Origin: Marvinbryantia sp964455335
GTDB lineage: Bacteria; Bacillota; Clostridia; Lachnospirales; Lachnospiraceae
NCBI GenBank assembly: GCA_964455335.1
Contig: CAYVVW010000009.1
Coordinates: 1 to 26,851, forward strand
Direction: 5' to 3'
DNA length: 26,851 nucleotides
This document shows positions 1 through 7,823 of the stretch, piece by piece (position 1 is the stretch's first letter; every line of letters begins with the position of its first letter). Both the position numbers and the translations under genes were made by a program. The notes beneath the pieces were generated by a model. It saw only the letters and a list, made by a program, of their open reading frames with translations. It did not search any database and was not told the origin of the DNA.

Positions 1-67
1 AAGAAGCATCGCCCTTTTTGCTGTGGATTTCTCGCACTGTCAAGCGCGCGTTTTTGCATATGACGGC

Positions 68-2062
68 TCACCTGGCAACCGTGCTGCGCCGGCTCTTTTT
101 GGCCTCGTAAAGTTTTTTGTCCGCGTCGGAGACGACTTGCTGCAGATCCGTTTGCGGATTCAGCTCGAATGGCTGTACGCCCATGGAAAGCTCGACATAA
201 AAAGGCTTGCCGGACTTCTGGTTGAGGGTCTCGCAGGCCTTTTTGACGCGGTCCAAAAAGAGGATGCCAAACGAGTCTGACCCGGACGTCACGAGTGCGA
301 GAAATTCGTCGCCGCCGATGCGCGCCAGCAAATCGGAGCTGCGCAGGCAGCTTTTCAGGATGTTGGCTGCGGAGCAAATGGCAAAATTCCCCTCCAGGTG
401 ACCCCATTTGTCGTTGATTTCCTTCAAATGATCCAGGTCCGCGTAGACGATGTAGGCCCTGCGCAGCGTCATCGTCCGGCGAATTTTTGAAGTCTGCTCG
501 GAAAAGCCGCGCAAGTTCAAAAGGCCGGTTAAGGCGTCATAGCCGGACTGGATGTCGAGGTCGTGGTTTTTCTTGCGGATGCGCTCCAGGTCAAAGGACA
601 TGGCGCGCCGCTGCTCGGCCTCGAGTTTGCTGATCTCCAGGTAGCGCAGGGAGAGGCCGATCTGCAGGCTCACCACATAAAAGAAGGAAAAATCCTCCTG
701 CGGGATGTCGCACAGCAGCAGCCCATATTGCGTTTCCCCCGAAAACAAAAGGAAGGTCATAAATTCGTGGCGCTCGCTGTCCTCGATGAAGCTCGAAAGG
801 GGCGTCTCCCGAGAGACGGCAGGGCGCTCGGGCGGGTGGTAGGAGACAGACCGCCCGTTGCGGTAATAAGCGGCGAGGCGCAACGTGTCGGGGCACTCCC
901 AATCACGGATGCCGTCGTAGGAAATGGGCGGGTCGAGCAAAAACAGGTAGGTGCTTTTCGTGTGCAGCTCCTTGACTTTTTCCATGACCTGCAGGCAAAA
1001 TTCCGTCTCGTCGCCCATGCACTCGTTTAAGTCGCGGGCAATGACAGGAATGTACCAGGACTGGCGCTGAAATTTGGTGAAATCCTTTTTCATGCGCTGA
1101 ACCGTGTGCGTGAGCGACTGCACCTCGTGTATGAGGTCGCTGGTGTGCATATGCTCATGCCGCCTGTGCTGGCAGCCGCAGGACTCGCGCTGCATGAACG
1201 AGACGGGGATGCGCCGAAACGACACCGGCCGCTTGCGCAGCATTTTTACCATGTCATAGACGGCCGTGCGCCCCATCTCGGAACCATTTTGCGCCACCGT
1301 GGTGAGCGTGGGGTGGACGTCGGTGGCCGCCTCGCTGTCGTCATAACCGGTAAACAGGATGTCCCTGCCGACCACCAGGCCGCGCCTTGCGCAGACTTTG
1401 TACCCGGCCATGGCCATGTCGTCATTCGCAAAGACAATGGCCTGGGGGTGGCGGTTGGCGTCCAATAGCTGCTCCACTTCTTTTTCCACAAATTCTGAAT
1501 AATTCCCATGCCCGATCATGGAAGGCGTGACGGCAAGGCCGTTTCGCTCCATGGTGTCGAGGTAGGCCTGCTTGCGCTCTTTGGCATCGGTATTCCCCTC
1601 CGGCCCTGCCATAAACAGGATGCGCTCGCAGTGGTGCACCTGGATCAGATGCTCCACGGCCATGCAGATGCCCTGGTAATTGTCCGAGATCAGGCAGTGG
1701 CAGTTTGGCGCCTCCAGATTTTCCGTCAGGAAAATGGTCGGAATGGCGTTGAATTTATTGGCAAACTTGAGGGGATCGGGGTCATTGAGGTAAATGGCCA
1801 GCGTCCCAAAGCTGACGATGATGCCGTCGAGGCCACTGATCAGCGCGTAGTCGTAAATCGTATTAAATTGGTAGTCAAAGGTGTTCTTCTGGTAAGAACC
1901 CAGCACATCCTGAAAAAACCCCTGCGTCTGCGTGCCAAGAAAGAAAAAGACATTTACGTCCAGCTCCTTGGAGGCGAGCAGGATACCCTTCATGATTTCC
2001 TTTGGAAAATAGGTGTGGGTCCCGCCGATGAGGACACCTATATTGTAGCGTTTCTTGTTCAT
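68..2062 (-). CDS. LacI-type ligand-binding domain fused to GGDEF diguanylate cyclase
   Basis: Predicted cytoplasmic receptor-cyclase that would make c-di-GMP from two GTP in response to a bound small molecule. About residues 1-290 resemble a LacI/GalR periplasmic-binding-like domain (start NKKRYNIGVLIGG; later ANDDMAMAG and FTGYDDS), but there is no N-terminal helix-turn-helix. A helical and GAF-like middle follows, then a GGDEF domain opening with DALTGLLN. The active-site motif is RIGGDEF near residue 583. RSSD lies five residues before GGDEF and matches the product-inhibition I-site. No signal peptide or membrane segment is visible. The start is ATG at 2062, giving 664 residues, because AGGTGGTGA lies 8 nt upstream. 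A longer reading from TTG at 2095 would begin inside the -10 box. The gene is divergent from the Tad operon, so control of pili is a reasonable but unproven inference. The ligand is unknown. Confidence 0.9.
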   Translation of the reverse strand: MNKKRYNIGVLIGGTHTYFPKEIMKGILLASKELDVNVFFFLGTQTQGFFQDVLGSYQKNTFDYQFNTIYDYALISGLDGIIVSFGTLAIYLNDPDPLKFANKFNAIPTIFLTENLEAPNCHCLISDNYQGICMAVEHLIQVHHCERILFMAGPEGNTDAKERKQAYLDTMERNGLAVTPSMIGHGNYSEFVEKEVEQLLDANRHPQAIVFANDDMAMAGYKVCARRGLVVGRDILFTGYDDSEAATDVHPTLTTVAQNGSEMGRTAVYDMVKMLRKRPVSFRRIPVSFMQRESCGCQHRRHEHMHTSDLIHEVQSLTHTVQRMKKDFTKFQRQSWYIPVIARDLNECMGDETEFCLQVMEKVKELHTKSTYLFLLDPPISYDGIRDWECPDTLRLAAYYRNGRSVSYHPPERPAVSRETPLSSFIEDSERHEFMTFLLFSGETQYGLLLCDIPQEDFSFFYVVSLQIGLSLRYLEISKLEAEQRRAMSFDLERIRKKNHDLDIQSGYDALTGLLNLRGFSEQTSKIRRTMTLRRAYIVYADLDHLKEINDKWGHLEGNFAICSAANILKSCLRSSDLLARIGGDEFLALVTSGSDSFGILFLDRVKKACETLNQKSGKPFYVELSMGVQPFELNPQTDLQQVVSDADKKLYEAKKSRRSTVAR

Positions 2063-2086
2063 CTGTCTAGTCACCACCTGTTTCCT

Positions 2087-2115
2087 ATTATACAATCCCC
2101 CTGTTTCTTTTGCAA
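2087..2115 (-). promoter_or_regulatory. Sigma-A-type promoter for the LacI-GGDEF gene
   Basis: On the minus strand TTGCAA (2110-2115) and a perfect TATAAT (2087-2092) are separated by 17 bp. Transcription should begin near 2080, leaving a leader of about 18 nt before the ATG at 2062. The -10 box overlaps the longer TTG start, which supports the shorter protein. Confidence 0.7.
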
Positions 2116-2181
2116 GAGAATTTCCGAATATCGTGAAAACTTCTATAAAGTTTCTGAAAATATTTTTTCAGCAACTCCCAC

Positions 2182-2210
2182 TTGACTTTTCAATTCATAT
2201 CATATATACT
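2182..2210 (+). promoter_or_regulatory. Sigma-A-type promoter for the Tad pilus operon
   Basis: TTGACT (2182-2187) and TATACT (2205-2210) are separated by 17 bp. The predicted start is near 2217, so the transcript would carry an untranslated leader of about 335 nt before the first gene at 2554. It is the best promoter seen upstream of the operon and diverges from the cyclase promoter about 70 bp away. Confidence 0.65.
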
Positions 2211-2216
2211 ATGGTC

Positions 2217-2553
2217 AATTCCACTTCTGGAAGGTTCCGTCATATCGACATTTTTCTTATAAGGAACTGCATGGGCAGGCGCGTGAAGTGTCACGCTTAT
2301 TTTTGGAAAGAATAAAACTAAAAGACGGTTCTAAAGCGTATGTAGATATTCTCGTGCGATTGTGGTCGGCAAAAGTATTTGCCGATGACATTGGCCCTTT
2401 CGGTGGATGCGCACGCATCTGCTGCGGAAACCTGTTGCTTGCGCAGCGTGAAAATTGTTATGTCAGTTGCGCGCGCGGCAAAGGTTTTGCAAGCAGGCTT
2501 GGCGCAGTGTTTGCAAGCGGATGTTTCTGATGTTTGGAAAGGAGTGGTTTGGG
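2217..2553 (+). other. Long untranslated leader of the Tad operon
   Basis: This stretch has no convincing gene. It holds a perfect 6-bp hairpin (GCGTGA/TCACGC, 2280-2295) and an inverted copy of the dispersed hairpin repeat (2367-2456). Several overlapping short reading frames lack ribosome binding sites. I looked for a GEMM-type c-di-GMP riboswitch because of the neighbouring cyclase and did not recognise its conserved core. The function is unknown. Confidence 0.5.
2367..2456 (-). repeat. Dispersed hairpin repeat, copy A
   Basis: On the minus strand this reads as a GCTGCG-CAAGCA block, then GTGCGCATCC, 22 nt of spacer, then the hairpin core GGCAAATACTTTTGCCG (arms 2367-2373 and 2378-2384, loop TACT on the minus strand). 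The same blocks with the same spacing occur in copy B at 10763-10860. It is inverted relative to the Tad operon leader that contains it. Confidence 0.65.
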
Positions 2554-3057
2554 ATGTGTTTTTTGTGTTTGTTGCCTTTTTTGCTGGCGGCGGTGATGTG
2601 TGACTTGCGCAGCAGGAGGATTCCGAATGAGCTGGTGGCGGGCGGGCTGATCTTGGGCGGGGCTTACCAGTGGAGCGTGCGGGGGCTTGGCGGGGTGGGG
2701 ATTTTTTTGCAGGGCGCGCTTGTGCCGCTTGTCGCGCTCGGGCTGCTGCACGCGTTTCGCCTGATCGGGGCGGGCGATGTAAAGCTACTGATGATGGCGG
2801 GCGGCTTTTTGGGGCCGGGCGGGAGTGTCAAATGCATCCTTTGCTCTTTTTTGGCGGCGGGGGCGCTGGCCTTGCCCGCCTTGCGCAAGCGCGGGCTTTT
2901 GGCGCAAAGGATGCGCTATCTGGCAGAGTATGTGCGGCATTACCGCCAGGGAGGGGCGTGGTCGCCTTACATTGCGCCCGGGGAAAATGCGGCCTATGTG
3001 CATTTTTCCATTCCCGTGCTGGTCGGCAGTTTCCTTGTGATGGGAGGATGGGTATGA
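2554..3057 (+). CDS. Prepilin peptidase, A24 family (first of two in the locus)
   Basis: Membrane aspartic protease predicted to cleave the short leader of the locus's Flp/TadE-type prepilins at the cytoplasmic face. The protein is 167 residues and mostly hydrophobic. The two catalytic aspartates of the TadV/CpaA family are visible: D17 in CDLRSRRIPN and D75 in GAGDVKLL. It lacks the N-terminal methylase region of PilD, as is usual for CpaA-type enzymes. The start is ATG at 2554 because AAGGAG (2539-2544) lies 9 nt upstream. In-frame ATGs at 2521 and 2530 and the longer frame from 2455 have no such site. It is the first gene of the operon, and its stop overlaps the next start in ATGA. Confidence 0.88.
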   Translation: MCFLCLLPFLLAAVMCDLRSRRIPNELVAGGLILGGAYQWSVRGLGGVGIFLQGALVPLVALGLLHAFRLIGAGDVKLLMMAGGFLGPGGSVKCILCSFLAAGALALPALRKRGLLAQRMRYLAEYVRHYRQGGAWSPYIAPGENAAYVHFSIPVLVGSFLVMGGWV

Positions 3058-4085
3058 AGAAACAGAAATTTGCGATTTTGGACGCGGAAGAGACGTATGC
3101 CTGCAACCTGATGGACTATCTGTCGGATCACCAGAGCGTGCCGTTTGAGACGCTTGCGTTTGGGAGCGTGGAGGCGCTCGGGGCGTATGCCAGGCACACC
3201 GCCATCGACTTGTTGCTCGTGAGCGCAAAAATGATGTGTGACGAGATTCGGCGCATGAATATCCGCAAAATCATGGTGCTCTCAGACGGGGAAGTGGTCG
3301 GGGAATGCAGCGGCTACCCCTCGGTTTACAAGTACCAGTCCTCCGAGAGCCTGGTCGCGGAAGTGATGAGCTGCTACGCGCGCCAAGATCACGCGCAGCC
3401 GTTTTATGCCGCAAAAAGGGATGCCAAGGTCATCGGCATTTATTCGCCCATCGGCCGCTGCGGGAAAACGAGCTTTGCCATCGCGCTTTGCCAGATTCTC
3501 GCAAAGACCCGGCGCGTCCTCTATATCAATCTGGAGGATTTTGCGGGCTTTCACGGGCTGTTTGAGCAAGAGCCGTCCTGCGATTTGACGGATGTGATGT
3601 ATTTTCTGCGCCAGAAGCGGGGAAATGTGGTGATGAAATTAAACAGCGCCCTGCAGCGCATCGGCAACGTGGACTGCATCGCCCCCGCGTTCTCGCCGCA
3701 GGACATCCGCGAGATTCACCCGGAAGAATGGGTGCGGCTCTTGCAGGATTTGGTGGCTTACAGCACCTACCAGGTTCTCGTGCTGGACATCGGGCAGACC
3801 CCGGAGGATGTCCTGACGCTGCTTGCCAGCTGCAGCCGCATCTATATGCCGATTTGCACGGACATGGTGTCGGAGGCGAAAATCGAGCAGTACGAGCGGC
3901 TTTTGCGCGAGCAGGAGGAGACGGACATCCTGGAAAAAACCAGGAAGCTCCAATTGCCGGTTTTCACGCCCGCCGTGCGCGGGGAATACTTAGCCTCGCG
4001 CCTGGCAGAAGGCGAAATGGGCGCGTTTGTGCGGGCGCTTTTGGCCAAGGAGATGGAATATGGGGCGGGACCGAGACGAATTTAA
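3054..4085 (+). CDS. tadZ: TadZ/CpaE-like pilus localisation ATPase
   Basis: MinD/ParA-superfamily protein expected to place the Tad machine at a cell site. The N-terminal ~110 residues look like a degenerate receiver domain (KFAILDAEETYACNLMDYL). The ATPase domain begins near residue 125. Its P-loop SPIGRCGKTS (about 129-138) keeps GKTS, but the signature lysine of the deviant Walker A (KGGxGKT) is replaced by isoleucine. LVLDIGQT is a Walker-B-like strand. TadZ proteins are known to have atypical P-loops. The protein is 343 residues. The start at 3054 has GGGAGG 6 nt upstream and overlaps the previous gene by 4 nt. The 3' end overlaps the ATPase gene by 26 nt, which suggests translational coupling. 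TadZ is the best call; its dimerisation chemistry cannot be read from the sequence. Confidence 0.85.
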   Translation: MKKQKFAILDAEETYACNLMDYLSDHQSVPFETLAFGSVEALGAYARHTAIDLLLVSAKMMCDEIRRMNIRKIMVLSDGEVVGECSGYPSVYKYQSSESLVAEVMSCYARQDHAQPFYAAKRDAKVIGIYSPIGRCGKTSFAIALCQILAKTRRVLYINLEDFAGFHGLFEQEPSCDLTDVMYFLRQKRGNVVMKLNSALQRIGNVDCIAPAFSPQDIREIHPEEWVRLLQDLVAYSTYQVLVLDIGQTPEDVLTLLASCSRIYMPICTDMVSEAKIEQYERLLREQEETDILEKTRKLQLPVFTPAVRGEYLASRLAEGEMGAFVRALLAKEMEYGAGPRRI

Positions 4086-5283
4086 CGAGCTGCGCGTGCG
4101 CCTGATGCAGCAGCTCGACACGTCGCGCGAATTGGAGGACGAGGAGATCTACGAGCAGATCGACCGCCTGATTTTGGAAAAAACGCAAGGGCGCTACCGC
4201 AGCCTGCGCCGCAGGGACGAACTGCGCATGGAATTGTTCAACTCGGTGCGCAAGCTCGACATTTTGCAGGAACTGGTGGACGACGACACGATTACGGAAG
4301 TGATGGTAAATGGGATGGACGGGATCTTTGTGGAGCGGTCGGGGCATGTGACCAAGTGGGACAAGCAATTTTACGCGCAGGAAAAAATAGAGGATCTGGT
4401 GCAGGCGATTGCGGCGCGGAGCAACCGCATTGTCAATGCCACCGTTCCCGTGGTGGACGCGCGTCTGGAAAATGGCGCGCGCGTGAACATCGTGCTGCCG
4501 CCCGTCGCCATCAACGGGCCGATCATCACCATCCGCCAGTTCCCCAAAAACCCCATCGGCATGGATCAGCTCGTGGCGTGGGGCGCCGTTTCCGCAGAGG
4601 CGGTGGAGTTTTTGCGCCGCCTCGTGGTGGCGGGGTACAACATCTTTATCAGCGGCGGCACGGGGTCTGGGAAAACGACGTTTTTGAACGCCCTCTCCAA
4701 CTTCATCCCAAAGGATGAGCGCATCATCACCATCGAGGACAATGCGGAGCTGCAGATCCAGGGGGTGTCAAACCTGGTGCGCCTCGAGGCGCGCAAGGAA
4801 AATACGCAGGGCGAGCACGCCATCACCATCCGCGACCTCATCCGCGCCAGCCTGCGGATGCGCCCGGATCGCGTGATTGTCGGGGAAGTGCGGGGCGACG
4901 AGACGATCGACATGATCCAGGCGATGAACAACGGCCACGACGGCAGCCTGTCAACGGGTCACGCAAACAGCCCGCGCGACATGCTGGCGCGCCTGGAAAC
5001 GATGGTCTTGATGGGGATCGAGCTGCCAGTGTCTGCCGTGCGCAGGCAGATCGCGTCGGGGCTGGACATTTTGGTGCACCTCGGGCGTATGCGGGACAAA
5101 AGCCGGAAAGTGCAGGAAATCGTGGAGATCACGGGCTACCGCTACGAGACGGAAGAAATTTTGACCAATACGCTGTTTGCCTTTGAGGAGCAGGGCGCGC
5201 CCGGCGACAAGCTGGTGGGCCAGTTGGTGAAAAAAGGGGAGCTTTCGCAGCGCAAAAAATTGGAAAGGGCAGGGTTTGTTTGA
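4060..5283 (+). CDS. cpaF: TadA/CpaF-type pilus assembly ATPase
   Basis: Hexameric secretion ATPase of the type II/IV superfamily that powers polymerisation of the Tad pilus at the inner face of the membrane. Visible motifs are Walker A SGGTGSGKTTFL near residue 198, the Asp-box region TIEDNAEL, Walker B RVIVGEVRGDE near 270, and the His-box GHDGSLSTGHAN. An N-terminal helical region (DTSRELEDEEIYEQIDRL) precedes the core, as in CpaF. The length of 407 residues is typical. The start is ATG at 4060 with AAGGAG 7 nt upstream, inside the end of tadZ. The downstream tadB starts directly after the stop. The common name tadA is avoided here because the tRNA deaminase at 21029 carries the same symbol. 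Confidence 0.95.
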   Translation: MGRDRDEFNELRVRLMQQLDTSRELEDEEIYEQIDRLILEKTQGRYRSLRRRDELRMELFNSVRKLDILQELVDDDTITEVMVNGMDGIFVERSGHVTKWDKQFYAQEKIEDLVQAIAARSNRIVNATVPVVDARLENGARVNIVLPPVAINGPIITIRQFPKNPIGMDQLVAWGAVSAEAVEFLRRLVVAGYNIFISGGTGSGKTTFLNALSNFIPKDERIITIEDNAELQIQGVSNLVRLEARKENTQGEHAITIRDLIRASLRMRPDRVIVGEVRGDETIDMIQAMNNGHDGSLSTGHANSPRDMLARLETMVLMGIELPVSAVRRQIASGLDILVHLGRMRDKSRKVQEIVEITGYRYETEEILTNTLFAFEEQGAPGDKLVGQLVKKGELSQRKKLERAGFV

Positions 5284-6021
5284 ATGGATTACCGCAAGTA
5301 CGAATTTTCCAAACAAGAGCTTGTGACGTGCGTCGCCATATTTGCGGGGATTTCCGCCCTGTTTAGCTACCTGTTTTACCGGTCTGTCTTCGCGTTTTTG
5401 CTCAGCCTTCCGCTTTTGCGCGTGTTTTTGCGCATCCGGAAAAGGGATTGCATCCAAAAGCGGCAAAACGAGCTGGCAAGGCAATTCCTGGACGGGATGC
5501 AGGCCGTCTCCGTCGCGCTTTCGGCGGGGTATTCGGTCGAGACGGCCTTTGGCGAGGCCTTAAAAGAACTGCGCACCATGTATCAGGAGCAAGACCTGAT
5601 CGTGCGGGAATTTCACTATATCGTGGTGCAGCTCGGCATGAACCGCAGCCTGGAGGAATTGCTTTTGGGGCTTGCCAGGCGCAGCGGCATCGACGACATT
5701 CGCAATTTCGCGGAGCTGTTTTCGGCGGCAAAGCGCACGGGCGGAAACCTGATCGCCATCATCCGCAACACAGTGCTCCAGGTGTCGCAAAAAGAGGAGA
5801 CAAAACGGGAGATCGACACCTGCCTCGCGGCAAAGCGCATGGAGCAGACCGTCATGAGCGTCATTCCCTGCGGGATTTTGCTCTATGTGCAAGTGGTCTC
5901 CCCCGGATTTCTCGACAGCATGTACCACAACCTGCCGGGCATTCTCGTGATGACAGCCTGCCTTGGCATCTATGCCGCGGCCTGGCTTTGGGGAAGAAAA
6001 ATCGTAAAAATCGAGGTGTGA
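5284..6021 (+). CDS. tadB: TadB-like pilus assembly membrane protein (T2SSF domain)
   Basis: Integral-membrane platform protein predicted to work with TadC and the CpaF ATPase. Two N-terminal hydrophobic segments (around residues 15-45, including CVAIFAGISALFSYLFY) are followed by a cytoplasmic T2SSF four-helix domain (about 65-190; EFLDGMQ-type start LARQFLDGMQAVSVALSAGY). Two C-terminal membrane helices follow (VIPCGILLYVQVVSPGF and GILVMTACLGIYAAAWLW). It has 245 residues. The ATG directly follows the stop of the ATPase gene, with a purine-rich AAGGGCAGGG upstream. The next gene follows after 3 nt. Confidence 0.88.
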   Translation: MDYRKYEFSKQELVTCVAIFAGISALFSYLFYRSVFAFLLSLPLLRVFLRIRKRDCIQKRQNELARQFLDGMQAVSVALSAGYSVETAFGEALKELRTMYQEQDLIVREFHYIVVQLGMNRSLEELLLGLARRSGIDDIRNFAELFSAAKRTGGNLIAIIRNTVLQVSQKEETKREIDTCLAAKRMEQTVMSVIPCGILLYVQVVSPGFLDSMYHNLPGILVMTACLGIYAAAWLWGRKIVKIEV

Positions 6022-6024
6022 GAA

Positions 6025-7392
6025 ATGGTCCTTTGCATACTTTTGCTGATTGGCCTGGCCGTGGTTCTGGCTGTTTTTGGCCGAGAAAAGTTGCCGCGCG
6101 GCGTGCGGCCAAAAAAGGGGATGGGGATGTTTTATAAGGCGGCCGCAGGGATCCTTACGTTTCTGTCAAAATACCACGCGCTTGCCATCGACCCGCCGGC
6201 CGTGGAACGCTTGGCCTATGTGCTGCTGGTGCTGGCACTTGGCCTCACCCTGACCCTCCTGGCGCCGCTTGCGACAAATACGGGCATCCTGGTGGACGGC
6301 TATGGGATTGGCCGCCCAGAGGACGGGAAACATGTGCGGCAGCTCCAGGTGCAGGCGGGGAACGACAGGGTCGAGCAAATGAAAGTGGTGGTGGAAAGCC
6401 GCAGGCACACGGAAGAAGAACAGCGGGAAATCCTCGAAAAAGCCCTCGCGGAACTTGCAGAGATCGTTCCGGGGGAGGCCGCGGAAGAAGGCGCGCATGG
6501 GTATTTGGAATTGCCGGAGACCCTGCAAGAGGGGCGGGTGCGCGTGCAATGGACAAAAGAGCCAAATGACCTGCTGGACACCGAAGGGGTTGTGACGGAG
6601 GAAGTGACGGACGACGGCGCACTGCTTCAGCTCAAGGCGGAGCTGACATTTGAGGAGCGCACCAGTTTTTACGAGTGCGTTGTCACCTTGTATCCCCCGC
6701 TTTATACGGCAGAGGAGCAGTGGGTGCGCTCTTTGGAGCGCGAGGTGGAGCAGGCCGACGAAAATAGCGCAAAGGAGGAGATCCAGCAGCTGCCAAAGGA
6801 AGTGGACGGAGAGCCGATCGTCTGGATGGAGCCGCGCAGCTCGGCAGTTCCCGCATGTCTCTTTTTGACAGTTGTAGCGGCCGTCTTTTCCTGGATGGGC
6901 ATGGAGCAGGAACAAAAAAAGCGAAAGGAATTGCGCACGCGGCAGATGGCGCTGGATTACCCGGATCTGCTGTTTAAGCTGAGCATGCTCTTTTGCGCAG
7001 GGCTTACCATGAAAAATGCGTTTTTTAAGATTGCGAAAGAGTACCGCGACAGGAAAAAACAGGGCGTGCGCTACGCCTACGAGGAGATGCTCGTGGCGTG
7101 CTACGAGATGAACAGCGGCGTTCCGGAAGCCCGCGCCTATGAAAATTTTGGCAGGCGCTGCGGGGGCAATGGGTACATCAAGCTGGGGTCGCTTTTGTCG
7201 TCCAATCTCCAAAAAGGGTCGGAGGGGCTGGCCCAAATCCTTCAGGAGGAGGCGCAGCTGGCCATGGAGGAGCGCAGGCAAATGGCGCGAAAATTTGGCG
7301 AAGAGGCGGGCACAAAACTGCTCATGCCCATGATGCTCATGCTGCTCGTCGTGATGGCGATCCTCATCGCGCCGGCCATGTTTTCCTTCTGA
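6025..7392 (+). CDS. tadC: TadC-like pilus assembly protein with large inserted domain
   Basis: Second T2SSF platform protein of the Tad machine. It has membrane segments near residues 2-17 and 64-84, then an acidic soluble stretch of about 185 residues (about 88-272). A third segment near 273-292 (VPACLFLTVVAAVFSW) leads to the T2SSF domain (about 310-430; LDYPDLLFKLSMLFCAGLT) and a final helix (LLMPMMLMLLVVMAILI). At 455 residues it is well over the roughly 300 usual for TadC, and the extra length is the soluble stretch between the second and third helices. By simple topology that stretch would lie outside the membrane. I do not recognise its fold. GAGGTG lies 6 nt before the ATG. The gene closes the tightly packed tadZ-cpaF-tadB-tadC block. 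Confidence 0.85.
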   Translation: MVLCILLLIGLAVVLAVFGREKLPRGVRPKKGMGMFYKAAAGILTFLSKYHALAIDPPAVERLAYVLLVLALGLTLTLLAPLATNTGILVDGYGIGRPEDGKHVRQLQVQAGNDRVEQMKVVVESRRHTEEEQREILEKALAELAEIVPGEAAEEGAHGYLELPETLQEGRVRVQWTKEPNDLLDTEGVVTEEVTDDGALLQLKAELTFEERTSFYECVVTLYPPLYTAEEQWVRSLEREVEQADENSAKEEIQQLPKEVDGEPIVWMEPRSSAVPACLFLTVVAAVFSWMGMEQEQKKRKELRTRQMALDYPDLLFKLSMLFCAGLTMKNAFFKIAKEYRDRKKQGVRYAYEEMLVACYEMNSGVPEARAYENFGRRCGGNGYIKLGSLLSSNLQKGSEGLAQILQEEAQLAMEERRQMARKFGEEAGTKLLMPMMLMLLVVMAILIAPAMFSF

Positions 7393-7469
7393 GTATTCCA
7401 GTGCGGGGGCTGTCAGAAGAAACAGACGCGCAGTTGGCACGAGCAAAGGGAAACTCATGCCATGCCGCA

Positions 7470-7525
7470 TATCGTAAACGACAAATGTATTTGCCACCAC
7501 GAGACGGTTTTCGGACGGGATAGGG
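7470..7525 (-). repeat. Dispersed hairpin repeat, copy D
   Basis: The minus strand of 7470-7495 matches the core of copy C (16872-16897) at 24 of 26 positions, sharing GGCAAATAC and TTTGTCGTTT. As in the other copies, an ATCC block lies about 23 nt before the core (TATCC on the minus strand), with a TCTCGT block between. Similarity to copy C appears to continue past the core into CATGGCATGA. The copy sits in the 220-nt gap between tadC and the pilin gene, inverted relative to the operon. Confidence 0.6.
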
Positions 7526-7612
7526 GAGGCGAGGAGATGCCTATGAGAGCAAAAAAGAGAAATATCAAAGGGTATGTCGGACAATCGGTGGCCGGGAAAG
7601 GAGGTGAGGGAC

Positions 7613-7789
7613 ATGGCAGCGAGGCGGTTTTTTCAGCGGCTTTTGGAGGAAGAGGACGGCATCAGCACGGTGGAAATCATTTTGATCATCGTCGTTCTGA
7701 TCGGCTTGGTCGTTATCTTCAAAACACAGCTTACGGCGGTGGTCAACAGCATTTTCAGCAAGATCACCAGCCAGGCCGATAGCATTTAG
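7613..7789 (+). CDS. flp: Flp-type major pilin precursor
   Basis: Small class IVb/IVc prepilin of 58 residues, the likely main subunit of the pilus. The charged leader MAARRFFQRLLEEEDG ends in the predicted cleavage glycine. ISTVE follows, with the conserved glutamate at position +5 of the mature chain, then the hydrophobic helix IILIIVVLIGLVVIF and a short polar tail. The start is ATG at 7613, with AGGAGG (7599-7604) in a perfect AAGGAGGTGA 8 nt upstream, the strongest site in the operon and suited to an abundant subunit. A longer in-frame start at 7574 has no such site. Cleavage would be by one of the two prepilin peptidases of the locus. Flp pilins are normally this short. Confidence 0.88.
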   Translation: MAARRFFQRLLEEEDGISTVEIILIIVVLIGLVVIFKTQLTAVVNSIFSKITSQADSI

Positions 7790-7823
7790 CGGAGGGCAAA
7801 TCGTATTTAACGGAGGGGCAAAT
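7784..7823 (+). repeat. Tandem duplication of the pilin stop / ribosome-binding segment
   Basis: ATTTAGCGGAGGGCAAAT (7784-7801) is followed after 3 nt by the near-copy ATTTAACGGAGGGGCAAAT (7805-7823). The first copy contains the pilin stop codon. The second supplies the GGAGGGG site for the next gene at 7822. This looks like a recent local duplication of a translation initiation segment. Confidence 0.7.

Noticed and set aside
2217..2553. Possible c-di-GMP (GEMM) riboswitch in the Tad leader
   Set aside because: A GCAAAGG-like string near 2488 was tempting, but the rest of the conserved core and the tetraloop-receptor arrangement could not be found.
2670..3053. 128-codon upstream extension of tadZ
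   Set aside because: It is an alternate frame over the first prepilin peptidase; tadZ starts at 3054 with its own GGGAGG and an ATGA overlap.
6166..7614. 482-residue minus-strand frame opposite tadC
   Set aside because: His- and Leu-rich composition typical of the antisense of a GC-rich gene; tadC on the plus strand has recognisable domains.
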